NCBI GenBank assembly: GCA_964428355.1
Contig: CAYRYU010000195.1
Coordinates: forward strand, 1-5,463
DNA from: CAYRYU01 sp964428355
GTDB taxonomy: Bacteria; Muiribacteriota; Ozemobacteria; Ozemobacterales; Ozemobacteraceae
Reading direction: 5' to 3'
DNA: 5,463 nt
The position numbers and the translations under genes are program-made. The notes below the pieces were generated by a model. That model was given only the letters and a program-made list of their open reading frames with translations. It had not been told where the DNA came from and did no database searches. The stretch's first letter is position 1. Every line of letters begins with the position of its first letter. Below are positions 1 through 5,463 of the stretch, piece after piece.

Positions 1-50
1 CAGACTTTCTAGATTGTCGTTCTTTTCATTGATTTGGAGAAGACTGGAAA

Positions 51-1763
51 ATGGATGACAGGGCGCGATTGGCTGAAATCTTCGAGGAGATGGCCGTATT
101 CCTCGATCTCAACGGCGAGAACGTTTTCAAGGTCCGGACATTCCAGAACGCGGCCCGTTTTCTCGGAACGAGCCCCATGACACTCGACGAGATCATCGGA
201 GCTCCGCCCAAGGGTTTCGGGAAGTCCCTGATCGAGAAGGTCGAGGAGTTCAAAAATTCGGGTTCCGTAGCCCAGCTCGATGAGCTGCGGAGCTCGGTTC
301 CCTCCGGGGTACTCGATCTTCTCAGGGTCCAGGGGTTGGGACCGAAAAAGGTCCGGATCCTTTTCGAGGAGGAGAAGATCACCAGCCTCGACCAGCTCGA
401 GAAGGCCTGCCGGGAAAACCGGATCCAGGGGTTGAAGGGGTTCGGGGAAAAGTCGCAGGAGAACATTCTCCAGGGTATTTCCTTCCTGAAGCGGTTCAAG
501 GGCCAGTTTCTCTACTCCCAGGCGGAGCAGGCTGCCCGGGAGATGATCGAATTCCTTCACGAAAAGGGCGGGGACATCCCGATCGTGCCCGCGGGGAGCC
601 TTCGTCGGTGCAAGGAGACGGTCAGGGATATCGACATCCTCGCCGCGACGGACGGTCATGAGGCCCTGATCGCGCGGTTCCTGGAGTTCCCCGGGATCGA
701 GAAGGTGCTGGCATCCGGCGATACGAAGTCATCCGTTCTCCTCGGGAACGGACTCCAGGTCGACCTTCGCGTCGTGCCCCCCGACTCGTTCGGTCCCGCC
801 CTTTGCCATTTCACCGGATCGAAGGAACACAACACGCGCATGAGGGTTCTAGCGATAGAGCAGGGAATGAAGCTCAACGAGTATGGCTTGTACAAAGACG
901 AAAAAGCGCCACCGATGGCGACCGAAGAGGAGGTGTTCCAGGCACTAGGCCTCGAGTTCATCCCCCCGGAACTCCGCGAGGGGCTCGACGAGATCGAATG
1001 GGCCCGGAACCGGACCCTCCCGAAACTGGTGGAGATCGGGAACCTGGTGGGGACCCTCCATTGCCACACCCGTGCCTCGGACGGAAGCGGGACCCCGGAA
1101 GAGATGGTCCTTTCGGCTTCCCGCCTCGGGCTGAAATGGTTGGGGATTTCCGATCACTCCAGGTCCGCACGGTTCGCAAACGGCCTCGATCTCGACCGCC
1201 TGATGGACCAGTGGGAAACCATCGATGCGGTCAACAGCTCCTCTCCACCGGTCCGGCTCTTGAAGGGGATCGAATGCGAAATCCTTGCCGACGGCGGGCT
1301 CGACTACCCTGACCACATCCTCGCGAAGTTCGACTTCGTGATAGCCGCGGTCCACACCCATTTCACGATGCCCCGCGAGGAGGCCACAAGGCGGGTGCTC
1401 AAAGCGCTCGAAAACCCGTTCGTGGACGTTCTCGCCCACCCCGAAGGCCGGCTGCTGCTCAACCGGGAGAGCCTGGACATGGATTACGACGAGGTGTTCC
1501 GGACCTGCGCAGCGCGCGGGATAGCGATCGAGATCAACTCCCAGCCCCTCAGGCTGGATGCCGACTGGCGGCGCATCAGGTCCCTCGGCGAAGCGGGTCC
1601 GATGTTCGTCATCACCCCCGATGCCCATACTCCGCCAGACATCGCCAACATTCGTTATGGGCTTGGGATCGCGCGAAAGGGGGGCCTTCCCGCCGCCAGC
1701 CTGCTGAATTCCCTTTCCGAGGGAAAGTTCCTCGAGCATATCCGGAAACGGAGGAAGCGATGA
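51..1763 (+). CDS. polX: PolX family DNA polymerase with PHP exonuclease domain
   Basis: Cytoplasmic family X repair polymerase that fills short gaps in base excision repair; the C-terminal PHP domain of bacterial PolX proteins gives metal-dependent 3'-5' exonuclease and, in some, AP-endonuclease activity. The 570-residue length is typical of the bacterial PolX-PHP architecture. Visible in order: an N-terminal helix-hairpin-helix region with glycine hairpins near residues 53-63 (PKGFGKS), 95-105 (QGLGPKK) and 128-136 (KGFGEKS); the nucleotidyltransferase motif GSLRR at 182-186; catalytic aspartates D193 and D195 (RDIDIL) and D238 (VDLR); and TGSKEHN at 255-261. PHP metal-site motifs are all present: H337/H339/D344 (LHCHTRASDG), D368/H369 (SDHS), E408 (GIECEI), H435 (VHTHF), H463 (HPEGR), N496 (EIN) and D524/H526 (PDAH). 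I therefore predict that both active sites work. The start is supported by GGAGAAG at 36-42, 8 nt before the ATG. The stop overlaps the nth start by ATGA, so the two genes are probably co-transcribed and translationally coupled. Confidence 0.96.
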   Translation: MDDRARLAEIFEEMAVFLDLNGENVFKVRTFQNAARFLGTSPMTLDEIIGAPPKGFGKSLIEKVEEFKNSGSVAQLDELRSSVPSGVLDLLRVQGLGPKKVRILFEEEKITSLDQLEKACRENRIQGLKGFGEKSQENILQGISFLKRFKGQFLYSQAEQAAREMIEFLHEKGGDIPIVPAGSLRRCKETVRDIDILAATDGHEALIARFLEFPGIEKVLASGDTKSSVLLGNGLQVDLRVVPPDSFGPALCHFTGSKEHNTRMRVLAIEQGMKLNEYGLYKDEKAPPMATEEEVFQALGLEFIPPELREGLDEIEWARNRTLPKLVEIGNLVGTLHCHTRASDGSGTPEEMVLSASRLGLKWLGISDHSRSARFANGLDLDRLMDQWETIDAVNSSSPPVRLLKGIECEILADGGLDYPDHILAKFDFVIAAVHTHFTMPREEATRRVLKALENPFVDVLAHPEGRLLLNRESLDMDYDEVFRTCAARGIAIEINSQPLRLDADWRRIRSLGEAGPMFVITPDAHTPPDIANIRYGLGIARKGGLPAASLLNSLSEGKFLEHIRKRRKR

Positions 1764-1907
1764 GTCCTAAGCAACGCAGGAAAACCGACGTCGAGGCCCT
1801 GGTCGGGAAACTCAAGACCGCCTACCCGGAGGCCCGATGTTCCCTCGAACATCGTGACCCCTTCCAGCTCATCGTTGCGACCATTCTTTCGGCGCAGTGT
1901 ACGGACG
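1760..1907 (+). CDS. nth: Endonuclease III (Nth), N-terminal part, cut by assembly gap
   Basis: First 49 codons of a DNA glycosylase/AP lyase that removes oxidised pyrimidines in base excision repair. The recognisable stretch is residues 30-49, EHRDPFQLIVATILSAQCTD, matching the conserved N-terminal helix of Nth proteins (consensus like NPFELLIAVLLSAQATD). The helix-hairpin-helix with the catalytic Lys, the catalytic Asp and the C-terminal [4Fe-4S] cysteines would lie in the unsequenced part. The ATG at 1760 overlaps the polX stop (ATGA) and has GGAGGAAG at 1750-1757 at good spacing. Family members are about 210 residues long, so roughly 160 codons are missing, far more than the 100 N drawn. 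Other HhH glycosylases such as MutY are less likely given the SAQCTD form and the short N-terminus. The truncation is most simply an assembly artefact rather than a pseudogene. Confidence 0.86.
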
Positions 1908-2007
1908 NNNNNNNNNNNNNNNNNNNNNNNNNNNNNNNNNNNNNNNNNNNNNNNNNNNNNNNNNNNNNNNNNNNNNNNNNNNNNNNNNNNNNNNNNNNNN
2001 NNNNNNN
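1908..2007. other. Assembly gap (100 N)
   Basis: Exactly 100 consecutive N, the conventional placeholder for a scaffold gap of unknown length. It interrupts the nth reading frame. The in-frame TGA just after the gap (2009-2011) depends on the arbitrary gap length and should not be read as the nth stop. The missing DNA should hold at least about 480 bp of nth, and possibly further genes and the promoter of the downstream TPR gene. Confidence 0.97.
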
Positions 2008-2029
2008 CTGATTTTTTTCGGAGGTCAAG

Positions 2030-3049
2030 ATGAAAAGAACCTTTTGTCTTCCTGCAATAGCTCTTCTAGCCGCTTTCGCCCTTTCGTGGTCCGCCGGCCC
2101 CGCCTCCGGCGGTGACGACCTGGACCGGATCGGGGAATTGGTCAAGCAGGGGAAACTGGAGGAGGCGGAGAAGATCCTTTCGAGGGTGGCGGAGGAGGAC
2201 AAGGATCCGCAAAGGTCCGGCCCCGCACTGGGAATGCTGGGTGACCTGAAAGCCCGGCGCGGCGATACGGAGGGGGCTGTCGCGGCTTATGACGAGCTGC
2301 TAAAGCGGGCACCCAACGCCTCGTTCGTGCACTTCCGGCGGGGAATGGTGCTCAGCAACCATGAATCCAGGCAGGAGGAAGCGCTCGCTTCTCTCGAGCT
2401 GGCCCGGGACAAAGGGTGCAAGGTTCCCGACCTCGAGGCACAGATCGGGTTCGTCGCGAAATGCCTTGGAGACAGGGCTGCGGATCAGACGAGCCGCGAT
2501 TCGTACTACGCGAAGGCTTGCACGAATTTCGATTCGGCCCTGGAGAAGGATCCGCGGAGCATGAGGGTGCTCGGAAACCGCGCAGATATCGCCTTCAACG
2601 TCGCCGACTACCCCAAAGCCCTCACGATGTACAAGAAGGTTTTCGGGATAGCTCCCGATAGCGACACGGTCAGGTGCCGGCTCGCGAACACCCACCTGAA
2701 GATGGGGAACGCCTCCGAAGCCCTGGCGCTGCTGGAACCGCGGCTGGACGAGGATGTTCCGGGTGCCGGCCCCGATGCCTCGAATGACGAGGTGATCCAG
2801 GCCGCGCTGGGCTGCCAGATGAGGGCAAACCAGTGTTCGGTCGCTGCGGAGGCATACCTCGCTCTCGGGAGGCCCGACGACGCGCTCCGGGCGATCCGGA
2901 GGCTTCGGGCCACCCTCGACGGGATGAAGCTCCCCGACAAATTCGGTATGCCCGACTCCGACAAACTCAGGAAGTTCGCCGACAGCCTGGAAAAAGCCGC
3001 CATCGAAGCCGGGGGAAAAAGCTCCGGAACGCCCGACAGGTCCCGTTAA
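2030..3049 (+). CDS. Exported tetratricopeptide-repeat (TPR) protein
   Basis: A 339-residue protein with a Sec signal peptide: basic start MKRTF, hydrophobic core about residues 7-20 and a small-residue region SAGPASGG where cleavage near residues 25-27 is likely. There is no lipobox, so it is probably soluble in the periplasm or outside the cell. The rest is a helical array of TPR-like units: about 31-57 (GKLEEAEKIL), 65-97 (GDTEGAVAAYDELLKRAPN), 98-130, a divergent unit around 158-175, 176-210 (ADYPKALTMYKKVFGIAPD), 212-240 (GNASEALALLE) and 256-292 (GRPDDALRAI). TPR arrays are protein-binding scaffolds; no enzymatic motif is visible and the partner is unknown. The mature part has six cysteines (130, 145, 164, 216, 262, 269), which would allow disulfides after export. 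The ATG at 2030 has CGGAGG at 2019-2024, 5 nt upstream. Its promoter is not visible and may lie in the gap. The last four residues (DRSR) and the TAA are encoded by a copy of a 21-bp repeat, so the native C-terminus may have been replaced. Confidence 0.85.
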   Translation: MKRTFCLPAIALLAAFALSWSAGPASGGDDLDRIGELVKQGKLEEAEKILSRVAEEDKDPQRSGPALGMLGDLKARRGDTEGAVAAYDELLKRAPNASFVHFRRGMVLSNHESRQEEALASLELARDKGCKVPDLEAQIGFVAKCLGDRAADQTSRDSYYAKACTNFDSALEKDPRSMRVLGNRADIAFNVADYPKALTMYKKVFGIAPDSDTVRCRLANTHLKMGNASEALALLEPRLDEDVPGAGPDASNDEVIQAALGCQMRANQCSVAAEAYLALGRPDDALRAIRRLRATLDGMKLPDKFGMPDSDKLRKFADSLEKAAIEAGGKSSGTPDRSR

Positions 3050-3054
3050 GCTTC
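3034..3054 (+). repeat. 21-bp direct repeat, copy 1 (overlaps TPR stop codon)
   Basis: Left copy of the direct repeat. In the TPR frame it reads through Asp-Arg-Ser-Arg to the TAA at 3047-3049. It contains an AAGCTT hexamer and GTCCCGTT, the left arm of the 14-bp interrupted stem that folds back on 3063-3076. Confidence 0.85.
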
Positions 3055-3108
3055 CCCATCCAGGGGAAAACGGGACTCAGGCGTCCCCGACACGTCGCCA
3101 TCCATGGG

Positions 3109-3129
3109 CGACAGGTCCCGTTAAGCTTC
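3109..3129 (+). repeat. 21-bp direct repeat, copy 2 (intergenic)
   Basis: Identical to the copy 75 bp upstream. Its GTCCCGTT (3115-3122) can pair with AACGGGAC at 3069-3076, an alternative to the fold of copy 1. It lies wholly in the intergenic region. Confidence 0.85.
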
Positions 3130-3170
3130 GCCGGCTGAGACGCCGCCCATCGGATTTCCCCGTTTTGCGT

Positions 3171-3199
3171 TTGACTCGAGGTCATCCATTCCCTAGAAT
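3171..3199 (+). promoter_or_regulatory. Sigma70-type promoter for the membrane-protein gene
   Basis: TTGACT (3171-3176), a 17-bp spacer and TAGAAT (3194-3199) match the housekeeping -35/-10 consensus at five of six positions each with ideal spacing. Transcription would start near 3206, giving a leader of about 38 nt before the ATG at 3244. It lies just downstream of the palindromic repeats, which separate it from the TPR gene. Confidence 0.68.
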
Positions 3200-3203
3200 G
3201 GGC

Positions 3204-3219
3204 TCCCCCTTTCGGGGGG
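3204..3219 (+). promoter_or_regulatory. GC-rich hairpin in the presumed 5' leader
   Basis: CCCCC (3205-3209) pairs with GGGGG (3214-3218) around the loop TTTC, with a possible T-G closing pair. It sits at or just after the predicted transcription start and is not followed by a T-run, so it is not a terminator. The same C-run could instead pair with the AGGGG of the ribosome binding site at 3231-3235. A regulatory role is speculative; it may simply stabilise the 5' end. Confidence 0.35.
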
Positions 3220-3230
3220 TATCTGAAAAC

Positions 3231-3238
3231 AGGGGTGG
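3231..3238 (+). promoter_or_regulatory. Ribosome binding site deciding the start at 3244
   Basis: AGGGGTGG lies about 8 nt (measured from the G-run) before the ATG at 3244. An in-frame GTG at 3235 is embedded in this site and has no Shine-Dalgarno of its own at proper distance, so the ATG is the better start. Confidence 0.65.
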
Positions 3239-3243
3239 TCCGC

Positions 3244-4245
3244 ATGAGTCTGCAGATTCTTTTTAGCGCGTTTTGCGGCGGGGTTCTCGGTGCTGCGATG
3301 GGTGGGCTTCAGGCTTTCATCCTCTGCGGTTTTTCCGTGGTGATCGGAGCGGGGCTCCACCTCTGCACCGGCAACGCCGCGTTTCTCGAAGCGGTTTCAT
3401 GGGGCCCTTTCCTTTCACCTCATATCGCTTTTACCGGGGGAGTTGCCGCCGCGGCCTTTGCCGGGCGGAGGGGCTGCCTGAAGTCCGGTCGCGAGATCAA
3501 CGTCTCGCTTATGGGAAACGATTCTCCGGAACTTCTGCTCGTCGGGGGCGTTTTCGGTCTTCTGGGTCAGGTCGTCAAAGTGCTGTTCGAAATGATTCCC
3601 AACATCGGGCAGTTCCCCTGGACCAACACTGTCGCCCTTTCCGTATTCACGGGAAACATCCTGGCGCGCGTGATTTTCGGAAGCACCGGAATCATGGGAA
3701 AGGTCCCCGAAGGCTGTCGAAGGGGTGTTCCCACGGAATGTTCGAACTGGATCCTCTGGGAATCCCGGCCCAGCCAACTGATCCTGATCGCCCTGGCGGT
3801 TTCCTTCCCAATCGCCGTTACGATTCTCAAGTTTCCCGCCCTGTCGGGCTTCAGCTTCGGGCTCGGGGCCTTTTCACTCCTCTTCCTTCATTTTGGGAAC
3901 CGGATGCCGGTGTTCTTTCATATCGCTCTGGCAGCGGAAACGGGAGCGGCCCTTTCAGGTGATCCGTTGTGGGGCGTCACTTTCGGTCTCCTGGCGGCGT
4001 TCCTGGGGGAACTCGTCGCCCGCCTTTTCCTGATCCACGGCGATACCCACATTGACCCGCCTTCGGGGGCACTGATCCTCATCGGATCGCTTGGACCGCT
4101 CTTGAGCATCGGCGGGGTCTTTGCCTGGACCGCGGGGATTCCTCTCGTTTCCCCGTCTCTGGCTATTGGAACCGCTCTCGCGGGGAATTTCCTCCTGTGC
4201 AACCTCCTCGGCCCGGAAAAGGGGGTTGAGGGAGCGGTCAACTGA
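3244..4245 (+). CDS. Uncharacterised polytopic inner-membrane protein (permease-like)
   Basis: A 333-residue, strongly hydrophobic protein with about ten or eleven predicted membrane segments, roughly at residues 4-20, 22-40, 59-74, 96-114, 127-146, 178-196, 199-217, 221-237, 243-263, 276-296 and 303-322. I do not recognise a characterised family; it has the look of conserved hypothetical permease-like proteins. Polar residues in or next to the hydrophobic segments stand out: H39 in LHLCTGN, H60 in SPHIAFTGG, H226 and E232 in FFHIALAAETG, E256, and the motif HGDTHIDPPSG at 265-275 (H265, D267, H269, D271), which could bind a metal or couple ions. A Gly-rich FGLLGQ segment and many small residues suggest tight helix packing. 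It has its own promoter and appears monocistronic: the next gene is convergent, 21 bp away, with no visible terminator between them. Substrate and direction of transport, if any, cannot be inferred. Confidence 0.85.
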   Translation: MSLQILFSAFCGGVLGAAMGGLQAFILCGFSVVIGAGLHLCTGNAAFLEAVSWGPFLSPHIAFTGGVAAAAFAGRRGCLKSGREINVSLMGNDSPELLLVGGVFGLLGQVVKVLFEMIPNIGQFPWTNTVALSVFTGNILARVIFGSTGIMGKVPEGCRRGVPTECSNWILWESRPSQLILIALAVSFPIAVTILKFPALSGFSFGLGAFSLLFLHFGNRMPVFFHIALAAETGAALSGDPLWGVTFGLLAAFLGELVARLFLIHGDTHIDPPSGALILIGSLGPLLSIGGVFAWTAGIPLVSPSLAIGTALAGNFLLCNLLGPEKGVEGAVN

Positions 4246-4266
4246 GGAACAGGAAAAGGAGCGAGG

Positions 4267-5406
4267 TCAGTCGATCGTTTCGAGGTTCAATAGGGCGGGA
4301 AGGTCGCGGATCCCCACCTTTCCGAATCTCATCAGGTCCTCGATTCTGCCTCCTCTTTCCGCGAACTGGCTGACCATGGCGAAGCCCCGCAGATACGAGA
4401 CGTCCTTCGTATAGCCGCCGGGCTCCCCGGTTTTCGCGAGGCCCCGCTTGACCCTCTGACAGAGGCCGAATGCGTCCTCGGGTTCCACCCCCAGCCGCGT
4501 GAGCTTGCGGAAGATCAGTGAGAACGGATCGGTTCGCGCCCAGTGGACCGCAAGAACCCTCAGTGCGAACAAGCGCAGACCGCTTTCGATTCCCTGAAGT
4601 GTTTCGACGTATGCCGCCAGTCCCTCTTCGGTGGTCAGGTAGTCCGAAAGTCCGGACCGGAAAACTTTCAGGGGCATCCTTTCCCCGTTCTGGGCGCGCC
4701 GGGCGTGGACTCCGAGTTCGTGGTGCTTGAGGCGGAGGCGGTCCAGGGGCGAGAAAAGTGTTCCGGCCTTGATCTTGACCCGCCTGATCGCGGGTGAGAC
4801 CTGCGCCCGGGCGCTCATCTTGTCCGAAAGCTCAACCTTCCATCCGTCGAGTTTCATCTCCGTGATGGCGTCCTCGAGGAACCGGGTCATCGAGGCGGCG
4901 GTAACGGTTCTTTCATCCTTGTCCTCCGGGATTTCCCTCAATATCCTCCATGCCCGAAGAACCAGACCGGGTTCGGGATACGGATAAAGGGATTCGGAGA
5001 AGCGGGTGAAGTTCTCCGTAGCCCGGGCTTCGACCATTTCCGCCTTCCGCAACATCTCCCCCCGCAGGCAGGCAAGGAGCTCGGAATATGGCCCTTGCGG
5101 AAGGGGCAGGAGCTCGAACTCCCGAACCGCTGACATTGTCTCCGGGGGGAAGGGCGAATACTCGAAAAGGGGTTCGATCCACCTCCCGTGCTCCATTTCC
5201 CCGAAGAAAAGGGATTTCTCTCTGGCCTCGGAAGCCGCCGTGGGGTTTATCTCGTTGGTGACCTCGAGCTTTTTGGCGAGTTCCCCCAGTTCTTTGTCGA
5301 AAGCGAGTTCTTGGGGAGTGGGAGGAGGCCAGGCCGGAAGACGGCCGGGAAGAAGAACGAAGATCAGAAGAAACGCGGTCAGGAAGCGGGTGACTGTGGG
5401 AATCAT
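4267..5406 (-). CDS. Exported DUF1704/MATCAP-like metallopeptidase
   Basis: A 379-residue protein that I place in the DUF1704 ('QEGLA motif') zinc-peptidase family, whose animal members MATCAP/TMCP are tyrosine carboxypeptidases acting on tubulin. The evidence is HHELGVH at 228-234 (HExxxH with H229, E230, H234) followed by RAQNGE, then TTEEGLAAY at 258-266 in place of the usual QEGLA, whose Glu is the likely third zinc ligand, and the C-terminal GGYTKDVSYLRGF at 330-342. EPLFEYSPFPPE at 78-89 also fits the family's N-terminal signature. Residues 1-25 form a Sec signal peptide (MIPTVTR, core FLTAFLLIFVLL, likely cut after LPA), so the enzyme should act outside the cytoplasm. The bacterial substrate is unknown; C-terminal trimming of an envelope protein or peptide is a guess. 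The ATG has AAGGAG at 5414-5419, 7 nt upstream. The start overlaps a possible upstream gene end by ATGA, and the gene ends convergently with the membrane-protein gene. Confidence 0.82.
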   Translation of the reverse strand: MIPTVTRFLTAFLLIFVLLPGRLPAWPPPTPQELAFDKELGELAKKLEVTNEINPTAASEAREKSLFFGEMEHGRWIEPLFEYSPFPPETMSAVREFELLPLPQGPYSELLACLRGEMLRKAEMVEARATENFTRFSESLYPYPEPGLVLRAWRILREIPEDKDERTVTAASMTRFLEDAITEMKLDGWKVELSDKMSARAQVSPAIRRVKIKAGTLFSPLDRLRLKHHELGVHARRAQNGERMPLKVFRSGLSDYLTTEEGLAAYVETLQGIESGLRLFALRVLAVHWARTDPFSLIFRKLTRLGVEPEDAFGLCQRVKRGLAKTGEPGGYTKDVSYLRGFAMVSQFAERGGRIEDLMRFGKVGIRDLPALLNLETID

Positions 5407-5462
5407 CGGTCATCTCCTTGGTCGTGGCGCTGCAAGGGTCTTCTCTCGATCATCAGGACGGT
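5403..5462 (-). CDS. Possible C-terminal end of an upstream gene, cut by window edge
   Basis: Reading leftward from the window edge, one minus-strand frame is open (TVLMIERRPLQRHDQGDDR) and ends in a TGA at 5405-5403 that overlaps the peptidase ATG as ATGA. Such overlaps mark co-translated operon genes, as with the polX-nth pair in this window. With only 19 codons visible no product can be named. A second minus-strand frame is also open here, ending at 5410, so the call rests on the overlap alone. Confidence 0.38.
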   Translation of the reverse strand, partial: TVLMIERRPLQRHDQGDDR

Positions 5463-5463
5463 G

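Larger units (their letters stand above)
3029..3129. repeat. REP/BIME-like palindromic repeat cluster with two 21-bp direct repeats
   Basis: A 21-bp sequence beginning CGACAG and ending GTCCCGTTAAGCTTC occurs identically at 3034-3054 and 3109-3129 (period 75 bp). Between the copies lies AACGGGAC (3069-3076), the exact reverse complement of the repeat's GTCCCGTT (3040-3047 and 3115-3122), so it can pair with either copy. Inner stems add to this: TTCCCC (3052-3057) with GGGGAA (3063-3068) around loop ATCCA, and GTCGCC (3094-3099) with GGCGAC (3107-3112) around loop ATCCATG. ACGCC (3029-3033) can also close with GGCGT (3080-3084). The left copy overlaps the 3' end of the TPR gene and supplies its stop codon. 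This architecture resembles REP/BIME elements mobilised by RAYT (Y1 tyrosine) transposases; no transposase is in the window. There is no T-tract after the stems, so it is not a canonical intrinsic terminator, although the structure could protect the mRNA 3' end. Confidence 0.75.

Noticed and set aside
10..15. TAGATT as a -10 box for polX
   Set aside because: The matching -35 would fall outside the window, and a single hexamer is not enough support.
945..1739. Long open frame (264 codons) antisense to polX
   Set aside because: It lies wholly opposite the PHP domain of a clearly real gene, has no recognisable motif, and is what high-GC third-position bias produces.
2009..2011. TGA directly after the gap as the stop codon of nth
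   Set aside because: It is in frame only if the gap is really 100 bp; the Nth family length makes that unlikely.
2012..2018. T7 run just after the gap as the tail of a terminator
   Set aside because: Any stem would be in the unsequenced gap, so it cannot be supported.
3040..3076. Rho-independent terminator after the TPR gene
   Set aside because: The stem is strong, but it includes the stop-codon region and is not followed by a T-tract; the REP-like interpretation explains it better.
3235..3243. GTG start at 3235 for the membrane protein
   Set aside because: The GTG is inside the Shine-Dalgarno sequence of the ATG at 3244 and has no suitable site upstream.
4913..5413. 166-codon minus-strand frame overlapping the peptidase start, with an ATG at 5413
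   Set aside because: Its ATG abuts the AAGGAG with no spacing, and the product is an Arg/Ser/Pro-rich out-of-frame shadow of the peptidase gene.

Overview
This looks like ordinary bacterial chromosome from a high-GC organism (roughly 60 % by eye), with AGGAG-type ribosome binding sites, ATGA stop/start overlaps and one sigma70-like promoter. The gene set and the GTCCCGTT-type palindromic repeat would suit a Desulfobacterota/Desulfuromonadota-like (former deltaproteobacterial) lineage, but that placement is a weak inference. A run of exactly 100 N suggests a scaffolded draft or metagenome-assembled genome. I see no rRNA, tRNA, CRISPR array, transposase or prophage gene.

Left part (51-1907): a two-gene DNA-repair unit on the plus strand. 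A complete PolX-family DNA polymerase (Pol beta-like core plus PHP nuclease domain) overlaps by an ATGA junction the start of an endonuclease III (Nth) gene, which runs into the assembly gap after 49 codons. Together they could excise damaged bases and fill the resulting short gaps.

Middle (1908-3243): after the gap comes a complete exported TPR-repeat protein. Its last codons and stop codon lie inside the first copy of a 21-bp direct repeat. The second copy sits 75 bp downstream, and both are interleaved with inverted repeats in a REP/BIME-like palindromic cluster. A well-formed promoter (TTGACT-17-TAGAAT) follows and leads into the next gene.

Right part (3244-5463): an uncharacterised polytopic membrane protein on the plus strand faces, across only 21 bp, a minus-strand gene for an exported metallopeptidase of the DUF1704/MATCAP-like family (HExxxH and EEGLA motifs). 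At the right edge, the likely C-terminal end of another minus-strand gene overlaps the peptidase start by ATGA, suggesting that the peptidase is the second gene of an operon entering from the right.

Nothing here is clearly a new multi-gene system. The most notable items are the palindromic repeat that supplies a stop codon, the exported MATCAP-like peptidase, the membrane protein with a His/Asp-rich motif, and an assembly gap that must be larger than drawn.
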